A DNA stretch of 64,000 nucleotides from Rhineura floridana. Its lineage: Eukaryota > Chordata > Lepidosauria > Squamata > Rhineuridae. The DNA lies in assembly GCF_030035675.1 (NCBI RefSeq), contig NC_084489.1, positions 35,858,001-35,922,000 of the forward strand, read 5' to 3'. A program made the translations under genes and the position numbers. Within the stretch, counting starts at the first letter, position 1, and each line of letters starts with the position of its first letter. The notes under the pieces were generated by a model. That model saw only the letters and a program-made list of their open reading frames with translations. It was not told where the DNA came from and ran no database searches. Below are positions 42,765 to 52,437 of this stretch, in pieces.

Positions 42765-43230
42765 GCAGTTGCGGTCGATGGGTGAAATAATACGCAGACA
42801 ACAGCAGCTATGGTTGAAATAAAGGGCCACTTTATTAATTATAAACAAGAACGTTTAAAGCGACCTGCAGAGGTGAAACTTAAGTGTGGGAACTAACTAT
42901 AGGCAAGCAGCTTGCCCTACAGCTCTCGGGCGACCAGCCCCTACTGGGGCAAATGGCAAGCCCCCTTTTGCTTACCCCTTGCCCCAGCCACACCTTGTAG
43001 GTGAGTAGGGAGGCCTTCCCACGTCACCACCCCCCGGGGCCGGAGAACCCTCAGGTGGATGAGGTAAGTTGGCCCCAAAAGCAGTCCATATCCTGCCCTT
43101 GGGCCGTATAACCCTGAGAGACAGGCCTCCGGAACCGCCAATCACCTTGAAAGGTACCTAAGGGGGCCACCTAGCTGTCATTACCTATTTCCCCTCCCGC
43201 ACTTTACTGCCACAAAAGGGGGACAAATCT

Positions 43231-43845
43231 CTATTTAGTCCCCCTTTCCCCACTGCTTAGAAAAACTTCCAGCAGACTCCTCTGCAGGTCTTGCAAAAAT
43301 ATGTCGTTCCCTGTGTCTGACAGGTGAATGCCATCGGCCCTATATAGTTCAACCCTAGAATGCTGTATGAGCGGATGTGGAATGGGCAACCCACCATCCC
43401 CAAGAAGCGCCAACCGAATCTGTCGGTTGACCCTCTTACGTGCCCAGTCTATCCTCCTGGGGTCCCAAACTCCACGCCATACCCTGCGTGGCAGTATGTC
43501 TGACCAAAGCAGACAAACTGAAGGCCAACGTTGCCTTATAATGCGCATGTTGCTACATGCCTGAACAGTAAGGGCCCTGCCCTTAAGTAAACCCAGGTCA
43601 TTACCTCCGAGGTGAATGACCAAAATGTGCGGAACGTCACGCACTAACCCTTGCCGGAACAGGGCGGGTAGGAGCCCATCCCAGCGCATCCCTCGCCGGC
43701 CAAGCCATTGCACAGTAGCTCGTTGACTGAGCCCCAGCTGTGAGCCCATTCGAGATGACGCAGCCCTGCGGCCCACCCAGAAAATCATGCTGTGGCCGCA
43801 GATTAGGATGCGCATCCGCTCCGTCCCCCTCTGGCAACCTGCCAA
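43231..43845 (-). pseudogene. SGNH hydrolase of the recombinase element, fossil
   Basis: A frame of about 204 residues has the hydrolase blocks ILICGHSMIFW (nucleophile serine), ILVIHLGGNDLG (asparagine) and YRADGIHLSDTGNDIF (aspartate-histidine). Such hydrolases accompany Ngaro-type tyrosine-recombinase retrotransposons. The role in the cycle is not known. It lies just downstream of the recombinase gene on the same strand. Confidence 0.75.
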
Positions 43846-43860
43846 AACAAGGCAACACCA

Positions 43861-44560
43861 TTAGGCTTCCATATTACCATGCCCACGCATGGGGCGTACA
43901 TAACTCCTGTAGGCCCCAGAGGCCCACCTTCCAACCGCTTGCAGCCTGGCCCATGGGAAACCCAGCCCCGCTGCTGTGGAAGCCACTCCAATTCTAAAAG
44001 AGTGGGTCCCAAAAACTGATGGGTCTATTCCTAATTCGTGCAGAGCCTTCTTAGTAAGTGCCCAAAATTGATATTTAGTGAGAGGATCACTGTTCCTGTG
44101 AACAAATAAATATCCACTCCCTGCTCCTCTAGCTATCATAAAGGTTTGCAGGGCCTGCACTGGGCAAATGTGTGGCAAAGGGGAAGGAGCTAAAATAACA
44201 GTCCGTCCTCTGCCCCTCTGGTCAGTCTTAGACCTATGTAACGTGAGGTAAGCGCTGCCTGCTTTCATGTTGATATCTGTAATTAAAAGGGCATGCTGCG
44301 ACTGGTCCAACTTAGACCCAGCCACCACTTCTCCAATTCGAAATGCCCCCAAAATTAATGTAAGGAACACTGCTTGAAATAGCTGGATTTCGTAGCTGGA
44401 AGAGCATACTGCTGACCATCGGCTCATGAGTTTCTCTAAAAGCTCTGGAGATATAGGACGGTGGTGATCGGGGCAGCTGGGCGCTCCCTAGCCCACCCAG
44501 CCAACATGCACCGGACCCTAAAATCCATGGAATGATCTCGAAAACCCTGTGCCTTAGCTA
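43861..44560 (-). pseudogene. tyrosine recombinase of the retroelement, fossil
   Basis: The catalytic set of the XerD/phage-integrase fold can be seen: GAFRIGEVVAGS (first arginine), HRSKTDQRGRG (lysine region), GTHSFRIGVAS (HxxR) and GRWASGAYRSYVRP (histidine/tryptophan position and the nucleophile tyrosine). Upstream residues such as MLAGWARERPAAP, read from about 44500, fit the end of the core-binding domain. The enzyme integrates a circular DNA copy without making a target duplication, which agrees with the junctions. Confidence 0.8.
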
Positions 44561-44565
44561 GAAGT

Positions 44566-46850
44566 GGAAAAACTCCAGGATCCTAATCTGCAACAGTTAA
44601 AGCATGTCCCTGTGCAGCTTGCAGCCCTGGGCCACAGAGTCAATCTTGATACCCAGAAGGTGAACACTGGCACAGAGCCAATCTTGATACCCAGAAAGGT
44701 GAACACTGGGGCAGGATCCTCCATATTCCCAGTTTTCAAGGGAACCCCCAGTTACATATCCGTACTATAAGCTGTGACCTCAGGTGCTAACATGCACCCC
44801 AAAATCTGCCCTACCGATGAACAGCCCATCATACAGATAGTGCCCCACTGTCTCTGAGTCCACTTGTCTCCTGACTGCCCCCTACCAGAAGGATCTGAAG
44901 CACTCCATGCGAGAATTATAGCAGTCCATAGGCAATGCTCTGCCACCTGTGCGCACCATGTTAAATGAAGCATAGAGCACCGTTCCTAGACTATCAGGTA
45001 TGAACCCGTTACTGCCTGACCCCTTAAATAAGACTGGTTGTGAATCAGGCATAATTTGCCCACTGCCTTTTAAGGCCCTACCCAACTGGGGTGGCCAGGA
45101 AGGGGCCAAGAACTCTGCCCAACTGTACATCTTTACACTCTGTCCCTGGCAATTACCGCCATAACTAAAACAGATTGAAGATTGTAGGCCATGAAGGCCA
45201 GCTGGGAGTTGGAGGCCATGATTGCCCCCCCCGAAGGAGCTGAAGCACTCCATGTGAGAAATATAGCAGTCCATAGATAATGCTCTGCCACATAAAAATG
45301 CATAAGGCATCTCTATCATAGGCGTGCACCATGTTGAATGAAGTGCAGCCACTATCCCAGACTACCCAGTATAAACCCATCACTGCCTGACCCCTTAAAC
45401 AGGACTGGTGGTGAATCAGGTGTAATATGCCCTCTGCATCCTAGGGCCATAACTACGACAGATTTAAGACTGTATGCCCTGAAGGCCAGCCAGGAGTTGG
45501 AATCTGGGATCAGGAAACCAAAAGAAAAACACCATAACACAGACAAACCTCCCTTTAAACCGGGTAGCCAGTAAGCGAAGTTCGTAGTACCTCAAGTCTA
45601 ACTGGGGAGGGACACATGTCCCTGAGCAGCTTAAGCTGGGGGCTTCCTCTTACCCCCTTGAAGGCCTCCGGCCTAATATCTCACTGCTGTGCATATCCTT
45701 CTGCAAAGAAAGGAAGCAAATCATTTATGAGTAAGTACACTTTACCAACTACTATTCCATGGCTGCTAATCCAGTTCCCCTAAAGCACAGAGACTGAGGA
45801 TATGCTGCTGTCACCAATATTTGGACCCACTGCAGCTTTCTCCTAGTGGGTTTCCAAACAACCATAATAATAAATGTTCAAATGCAAAATGTGCATGCTA
45901 CATTGATTTCAAGTAACTGATATCAAAATAGAAGTGCCAATATAAAAGTTGCATGCTATATATGACTGCAGGTAAATGATATCAGAAATCCTAACAAAGA
46001 AGGTTTTTTGTTGTTGTTGTTGTTACAAAATCATCAGGAAAGGGTGAAGAGTCTGCCTGGAACTTAAAAGGCAGCCTCTATGTCAACAGGAATCTAAAAT
46101 CCTGTCAAGGCAGCCCCTTCTTTAGTAAAGTCTAAGATCCTGGAATAAGATAAGAGCCTTATAAGCAGTCTGGCTTTCCTTTTTATTCCTATCCTCCCAT
46201 CAAGCCACATTATAATCTGCTAGACCTTCAATTCCATGCAGAAGTTTGCATGTCCTTCTTTAATACAACAAATGCCATATGCTTTGTTTTTGATACGAGA
46301 CTAAATTCAAATAAATGCAACTTCTGTCTCAGAGGTAACAATTAGCGTGGCACTGACACTTGAAAAAGGATCACTGTCAACTAAGTTATGGTGATTTAGA
46401 CATTTTCTAGCAAAACCTTGTCATCTGTGCACACCACTAGTATCTAAATAGGACAGGCACAAAGTCCCAGAAGGCTCACCCGGCCCCACCAAGGCCACCA
46501 TATAATGTAATGATAATAGAATTAATTACCTCAACCTAATATATTCCTGGGCCTAGCAAGAAGTTGGAAGCTTAGCCAAGTGCTCCATATCCCCCAACAG
46601 CCACCATGTAATAAATTAATAGAATAAAGTACCTGCAACCTAATATAGGCCCAGGTCTAGGGAAAAAAAACTGTAAGCCTAATCAGAGCCCCGCACAATT
46701 GCCAATAGAGGCTGCCAGGGCCTCACCCACATCCCTCACTGTGTTGCACCCCCTACCTAGGCTGAACTCACATCCAGCCTTGGCAGTCAAAGGGGGCAAT
46801 AGGGCCTGTGTTGGCAGGCTCGAAAAGCCTGTGCAGCTGCCTTACTGGCT
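44566..46850. other. non-coding part of the recombinase element with internal duplications
   Basis: No reverse transcriptase or other gene is recognised. There is a 41-bp tandem pair (AATCTTGATACCCAGAAGG type) near 44640-44720, a duplication of about 350 bases (44882-45215 and 45233-45500), and a diverged pair of about 110 bases near 46490-46680. These may be part of the family's repeat structure. Confidence 0.6.
44882..45500. repeat. tandem duplication, units about 350 bp
   Basis: Shared landmarks occur twice in the same order: TGAAGCACTCCATG, TATAGCAGTCCATAG, GCACCATGTT, ACTGCCTGACCCCTTAAA, GAATCAGG and GAAGGCCAGC. By eye roughly 80-85% identical. Confidence 0.85.
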
Positions 46851-47047
46851 TGTAAAAAGTGTAAAGAATCTTGTTGTAACACAGCCTCCTCCCATAATTT
46901 GCTCTGAGCCTGCAGTAACTGGCCCAAGGTCACCCATTGCGCCTCACAGCAGTTGGGGAGACTCGAATCCTGGTCTCCTGGGTCGCAGTCCAACACCCTA
47001 ACCACTAGGGTTGCCAGGTCGGAACCATCCAAAAACCTGAGAAAATG

Positions 47048-47162
47048 GGGGCGGGCCCTAGTGACGTCATGGGGCGGGCCCTAGTGACATCACAGGGCGG
47101 GCCCTAGTGACGTCATGGGGCGGGCCCTAGTGACATCACAGGGCGGGCCCTAGTGACATCAT
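47048..47162. repeat. five 23-bp tandem units with GC-box and CRE-like sites
   Basis: Each unit has GGGCGGGCCCTAGTGAC followed by GTCAT, ATCAC or ATCAT. GGGCGG is an Sp1-type box. Units 1 and 3 contain the full CRE palindrome TGACGTCA (47062-47069 and 47108-47115). A promoter-like role close to the element's end is inference. Confidence 0.85.
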
Positions 47163-47324
47163 TAAACATGATACATTGTATCAACCACAGTTGCTTGGAG
47201 CATACCATTCAAAAAAAAATTCTCTGGAGATTAAAATAGAAATCTTACCTAAAATAGGGTGTTCCTAGGTCCATCTGAAGTGACAAGGTCATTCTTTCTC
47301 ACAAGCTTAGGGTGATGCAATATG

Positions 47325-47520
47325 GAAATGGACTGCCTTCAAGTTGATCCCAGATAGGGTCTACATGGTAAGCAGTATTCAGACAGAGGTGGTTTACTAT
47401 TGCCTTCCTCTGAGTCTGAGAGGCAGTGACTGGCCCAAGGTCACCCAATCAGCTTTATGGCTGTGTGGGGATTCGAACCCTGGTCTGCCTGGTCTGCCAG
47501 GTCACAGTTCAACAGCTTTA
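47325..47520 (-). repeat. SINE fragment inside the hAT element
   Basis: GACTGCCTTCAAGTTGATCC, GTGGTTTACTATTGCCTTCC, CAAGGTCACCCAATCAGC and GATTCGAACCCTGGTCTGCC occur in the order of a well-known squamate SINE read in reverse. Confidence 0.7.
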
Positions 47521-47634
47521 GGGAACATTTAATTAACTTATTTTGTAGATCCCAAACTTTCTTGTAGACCTGTAGGAGTTTCATAGGCACTAATGCAGGG
47601 GCCTAGTGGGTAATCCAGCCCTGCATACAAGTAT

Positions 47635-47855
47635 GCCACAATGCTGCTGGAGGAGCCCTGTTGGATCAGAGTAAAGGCCCTTCATATCACAAGCTCTGTG
47701 TACCATTTGCTGGGAATCACAAGTGGGGACAGCGCTGCTGCTCTCGAGTCCTGCTTGTGGGCTTCCCACAGGCATCGAGGTGGTCACTGTGCAAACAAGA
47801 CGCTGGACTAAATGGGCCTTTGGCTGATCCAGCAGGGCTGTCCTTGTGTTCTTCA
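47635..47855 (+). repeat. old CR1 3' end fragment
   Basis: TCGAGTCCTGCTTGTGGGC, AGACGCTGGACTAAATGGGC and CTGATCCAGCAGGGCTG match the CR1 3' end at 17225-17330 with many differences. Older than the two long CR1 copies. Confidence 0.75.
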
Positions 47856-48084
47856 AACCCAGCATCCAACCCTGGCCAGTCAAACACATCCTGTAAGCTC
47901 ACAACCAGACAGCAAGGTGATAGACCAGGGATTTGCAAACTCACCACCACCACTACTTGAACATTACTGTGGGTCTTGGCAGACCACTTAATGACTTTTT
48001 TGCCTGCTGAAGCAATTGAATGGTTTTTAATTGCATCAAGGTGAAACGTCTTATAAAAGATTATACAAAATAAGAATGATCTTT

Positions 48085-48810
48085 TATAAAAGATAATAAT
48101 GCTTGGGAAAATAGCAGGGAGTAGAAAAAGAGGAAGGCCAAACAAGACATGGATTGATTCCATAAAGGAAGCCATATGATTCCATAAAGGCATCCCTACC
48201 AAGATCCTGCTGTGCGTGCTTCTTGGATGTTCTGGACCTCGTCCCAGCTATCTACAGCAAGATAAAGGTGGAGGGACAGGCACATCAGCGCTGAGAATTG
48301 TTCAGCCCACAGCAGCCCCCCCTCTCTCTGAGGTTATGCAGCCCATTGCTCTCTCTGCCCCCCCCTCTGAGGTTATGCAGCCCTCTCCCTGAGGTCCTTC
48401 AGCCCCTCTCTGAGGTTATGCAGCCCTCTCCCTGAGGTTGCAGCCATGTTAAGGACAAGGGAGGGCATTCTAGGCAAAACAGACAAATAATTGGGTGTCA
48501 GAACAAATTAAACCAGAACTATCACTAGAAGCTAAAATGATGAAACTGAACTTATCATTCTTCAGACACATCATGAGAAGACATGACAAAGATAAATAAA
48601 TAAATCACTAGAGAAGACAATAATGCTGGGAAAAACAGAAGGGAGTAGAAAAAGAGGAAGGCCAAACAAGAGATGGATTGATTCCGTGAAGGAATCCACA
48701 GACCTGAACTTACAAGATCTGAACAGATCATGACAGATGCTTTTGGAGGTCACTGATTCATAGGGTCGCCATAAGTCGTAATCGACTTGAAGGCACATAA
48801 CAACAACAAT
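48085..48810 (+). repeat. RTE-BovB-type LINE 3' fragments
   Basis: AGAAAAAGAGGAAGGCCAAA and ATGGATTGATTCC occur twice (near 48120 and 48645). The second copy runs on to CATAGGGTCGCCATAAGTCG and GACTTGAAGGCAC with a CAA-type end near 48810. This is the typical squamate BovB 3' end. Confidence 0.75.
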
Positions 48811-50210
48811 TTCTCAAATGTTTTACATTTTTTTGCCCTTTATGGTCTGCTAATAGTCAACTGCTCCAAATCTATTGTTTGAATTTAATATTTAATTCAA
48901 AGGTCATTTTAGATTTACGAATCTCAGCATCTTTGAAAGTGAAAGTGTTTAGTATTACAGCAGACTAGAGCTCCCTACTGCGTAATGCTCATATTACACT
49001 TCATTATATTTCGGTTCATGAAGTCTCCACAAGGTGACTTTGCCACAGAAATGTGTGGTGTTTTGGTTTGCAGGCATCTTTGCATGGTGAAACCTGGAAG
49101 GTTTTTCTTTGACATGGCAAGGGATCAAACATATTATTCATTCAAATTTACCATTGGCATAGTAAAAATAGCAAAAGGCAACATGAAAATGAGGCCCCAG
49201 AGTCAGGGTGTGCCCTTTTTTATTTCACTCCATGTTTTCTCTCTGAGTTTAATAAATAAGCCCCAATGCAGGTAATGGGTAGTGGGCTTGCTGTGGTAGG
49301 TCCTGTAGAAATAAAATTGCAAAGGAGATAATTTTATTAAGACCTTCCAGTTCAAGAATCAAAAGCAGAAATCTCAAGCTCAAATCGGGGGTTCCTTTGG
49401 AAGTTGTTTGTTTATTTATGCTGCCCTTCCTCCCAAAGGAGGGAGCAAGAGAAAATAGTCATGATGGACTGGACTTTCCCTGAAAGGTCACCTGTTCTCT
49501 ACAACAGGTCTTCACCTGCAGTGTGCCGCTATGAGGAAAGGCCGGCTGTGATTCTCAGTCTCTCACTCTCTTGATGTGAGGTTCAACAAGCCTGACCGCT
49601 CGTAAAATTGCCCGGCATCCTGAGACTTGGTTGGGACATAAGAGCTAAATAGCAGGGGCTGCAGTTTTGTACTTCTTGGTGAGAAAAAGGCTTTAACACT
49701 CTCCTTGTAGAGGTGGAGCACCTTTTCTAGCCCAAGGGCCACATTCCCTCACAAGGCAATCTTCCAGGGGGTCAGTTGTGGGCACATCCATAAGCAAAAG
49801 TGGGTAAAGCAAACAGATGTACCTCTGACCAGTAAGCTATATGCCAGCCATGCAAAATCCAGAAGTGTCTACACACACACCCCGTTCCCCATCGTCAATC
49901 CAGGCAAGTAAAAGTCATTATCCCAGTTCAAGGACACATTCCATCCAGACCAAAACACTCAAGTAGGGTGTGGAACAGGAACAGTGAGCAGAGTGAGCAG
50001 GGGACCACTGCCCCTCCAGCCAATATATATTTATAATACCTGTATTGGTGCCTGCTTCTCATTGTCTTTCAGAGAAAAGAGAGAAAGCTACTGAGATTGG
50101 GAAAACATACAGGGAAAGCAGAATGGTTTACTCTTTATATTGGTGGAGGGAGAAGGCCAAGAATGAGCCCTATGGAAAATAGTTTTCCTCTAGCTATTTG
50201 CTGAAACCCT

Positions 50211-50214
<4 letters not shown>

Positions 50215-50245
<31 letters not shown>
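50215..50245. repeat. (CT)n microsatellite
   Basis: About 14 CT units. A GC-rich stretch without a recognisable gene follows to the end of the hAT element. Confidence 0.95.
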
Positions 50246-50250
<5 letters not shown>

Positions 50251-50670
50251 CCAGAACCAACCACGGGCCTAGCTACCAACAAGCCGCGCCGGCCTCTCAC
50301 CGCCTCCTCCGACCGACAGGCCTTCTTCCTGCTGCTCGAGGAGGCCTGCAGGAGCGGCAGCAATCACCTCCTGTCTCTCCAGTAGTCCCTCCCTCAATCA
50401 CAAAGGGCGGGAATGCGGCGGCCAACCACAGCCGTCACACATGCGTGTGTCAATCACGCATGTGTGCCTCAGGGTGACACTGAAAAGCCGGAGATCAGTC
50501 CTCTTCAAAGAGACTATGGCCGGAGGCCGGAGACGGCCCCCCTTTCCCTGAGACTCCGGCAGAAAACCAGAGACCTGGCAACCCTACTAACCACTACACT
50601 AAACCACCTTTTCTCCCACAATCTGCCCTGGGCTAAGGGTGTGTGTGTGGTTTTAAATGCCCAAAGGCCT

Positions 50671-51547
50671 AGGCAGCAAGGGGGTGCCAAATACATATAT
50701 AGCATGTTTATTAACTTGATATGTTTATTGTATTTTACTTTATTTATAAATGTGTTTCTTTCTTTTACCATTATCAGCCCAGACGCTTCCTGCCCGCTAG
50801 GCTCTTTTAACGAGGCCTGCTGGCTAGGCACATGCCCCTTTTGGCCCAACTCTCTCCTTCTTAGGAGGCATTGGGCTCATATCTATTTATCATTAATTAT
50901 TTAATATTTAATGTAAATGTTCAATATATCTAAGTGGTACTCTTATATTACCTTCACCCCCTTCCCTTTTTATGGGGGGGGGAGAAATCAGCAACCCACA
51001 GGGATGCGTCTCTCTCTCTCTCTCTCTCTCACTCCATCTATCTATCTATCCCTTTAACTGCCTAAATATACTTGCGTAATATTTAAATGTATGTGGTTGT
51101 AATCCTTGTAATCCCCCCTGTATAGGGGGGAGGATGTTTGTGTAATCTTGCTTAACTTGGCCAGGCCTCACCACCAGGCCACCTGCAGACACGCAGCAGC
51201 ATTAACAGTCGTTGCCCTCATGGCTGCAACCTTAAATGGGCTGATCAGGCCCAAGCATCGACCATGCGGCCAGAAAATGGCCACCGCTCTCTGTCCCTCG
51301 CTGTTCAGTAGCTCCGTCTGTCCCACGCCGTCATTCTTCCTCTCTTCGTTGTTGCGAGCCAAGAGGAAGTTGGAGGGGGCCGAGCGGGCTTACATAGCCC
51401 CTTAGCTCCGCCCCCTCCGTACGGAACGCCGCACGTCATCCCAGTGTGACGCGTGACATTCCCGTCCTCTACATGGCTACTGCGGCTTAACCCTCGGCCG
51501 CAACTGTGCTACCGCTCCCCAGAGCTTCATTCAGGTAAGTGAAGCTG
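50671..51547 (-). other. remaining part of the recombinase element (its 5' side)
   Basis: AT-rich to about 51130 with CT and ATCT microsatellites at 51009-51050. It is then GC-rich with the terminal inverted repeat near 51490-51515. No gene recognised. On the - strand this is the region where the element's promoter would be expected. Confidence 0.5.
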
Positions 51548-52432
51548 CATCAATTTTGCACCTTCTTATCAGTAGAGGGGCCTTGTTCCGTCAAGGCCGT
51601 AAAACTCCTTGTGCTTGTTATGGGAAACTGAGAAGAGGCGCCAGGTGCTGTGGGAACATCATTTCGTCATCTTTTTGATGAAAATGTTAATTGGGTAATT
51701 GTCTCCGGCTGGGGGGGGGAATTTTCCCCATAAGAGGAGGCTTCGAACTCTGGGCCGTTGTTCCACTCATGGGCACCACCTTGCTTATGGTGATGCTCTG
51801 TTGTGGGTCCATTGTAGATCCTGACTGGCAGTTCCCTGAGGGGAAGAACGCTAACTCCTAGGAGATCCTAAGCTCTTGTAAGTATAGCTAAGGCAGATAG
51901 CTTTGTTATTTTGATTTGTGCCAAGAAACCTTCTTTATTTCTTTTTGTTGCATACCTTGCCCTTTGGGTGTATGGTTTCAGGATTTGATTTGCTGCTCAA
52001 AATTATTTGTATGTACCTTTTTACTTTTTGTACCCTCTATTCCTTTCCTTATTTTCTTTTTTAATAAACTTTAATTATTTTAAATCAACGTGTGTTTATT
52101 CCAGAGAAAGGGGTCAGTTCCTAAATTCAGTCCTTGCCATTTGACCATACTACCGTGTACTAAAGGAACGTTTTCGCCTAAGACCTCAGAAGGGGCCAGG
52201 AGGATATCTAGCCTCTGGTCCTGAGAGGCTCAGGTGTTCAGTGGGCTCTGGGGATCCCTTTGCCCCAGAGTAGTTAACCAATAGAAGGGTGGTGGCAGTA
52301 CTACCGTGCAGGGTTGGTGTTGGCATACACAACCTTAGCAGACCAGGATTGCTAGGATCAATTGCCCAAGGTGGGGGATTGATTCCTGGGACAGTAAAAG
52401 CAGGAGGAGTAGAACTTCCTGCTTTCACTACA
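51548..52432 (+). repeat. right LTR of the Gmr1-like element, second part
   Basis: Resumes at CATCAATTTTGCACC, the position at which the first part stopped, and ends CACTACA before the TATAC duplication. Confidence 0.92.
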
Positions 52433-52437
52433 TATAC

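Larger units (their letters stand above)
47006..50586. mobile_element. 3.6-kb hAT-type element with exact 8-bp target duplication
   Basis: Perfect 15-bp terminal inverted repeats TAGGGTTGCCAGGTC (left 47006-47020, right inverted 50572-50586) and the octamer CTAACCAC at 46998-47005 and 50587-50594. These features place it with hAT or a related 8-bp family. No transposase is recognised. The interior holds a Sp1/CRE-like tandem array (47048-47162), a SINE (47325-47520), a CR1 tail (47635-47855), BovB-type fragments (48085-48810), an L2-like tail near 49405-49445 and a GC-rich right end. Confidence 0.88.
46855..50670 (-). mobile_element. tRNA-derived SINE (minus strand), split by a hAT element
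   Basis: Reverse-complemented, the sequence right of 50587 gives the head (GTGTAGTGGTTAG), and the sequence left of 47005 continues with GGGTGTTGGACTGCGACC, a B-box-like GGATTCGAGTC, and a body with AATGGGTGACCTTGGGCC. This is the common squamate tRNA SINE. The hAT element at 47006-50586 sits in its A-box region. Confidence 0.8.
42765..51547 (-). mobile_element. tyrosine-recombinase retroelement (DIRS/Ngaro-like) with SGNH hydrolase, fossil
   Basis: It occupies a single point in the Gmr1 LTR and made no target duplication, as expected for tyrosine-recombinase integration. The ends carry an inverted repeat: AGTTGCGGTCGATGG at the left and, inverted, AGTTGCGGCCGAGGG near the right. On the - strand it encodes a tyrosine recombinase (about 43861-44560) and downstream an SGNH hydrolase (43231-43845). 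No reverse transcriptase was recognised. A SINE carrying a hAT element lies inside it at 46855-50670. Family placement is by gene content and is inference. Broken. Confidence 0.7.
38008..52432 (+). mobile_element. Gmr1-like Ty3/gypsy LTR retrotransposon inserted in the retrovirus gag, fossil
   Basis: LTRs start TGTCATG and end CACTACA: the left at 38008-39104 and the right at 42576-42764 plus 51548-52432. The right LTR is split by a tyrosine-recombinase element. The 5-bp duplication TATAC flanks the whole. Inside are a gag with a CCHC knuckle and an integrase-like zinc-binding region placed before reverse transcriptase sequence. That order is typical of Gmr1-type elements. The LTRs differ at about ten sites plus one indel and a microsatellite, so the insertion is young. 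The element is broken, with pol incomplete. Confidence 0.85.
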
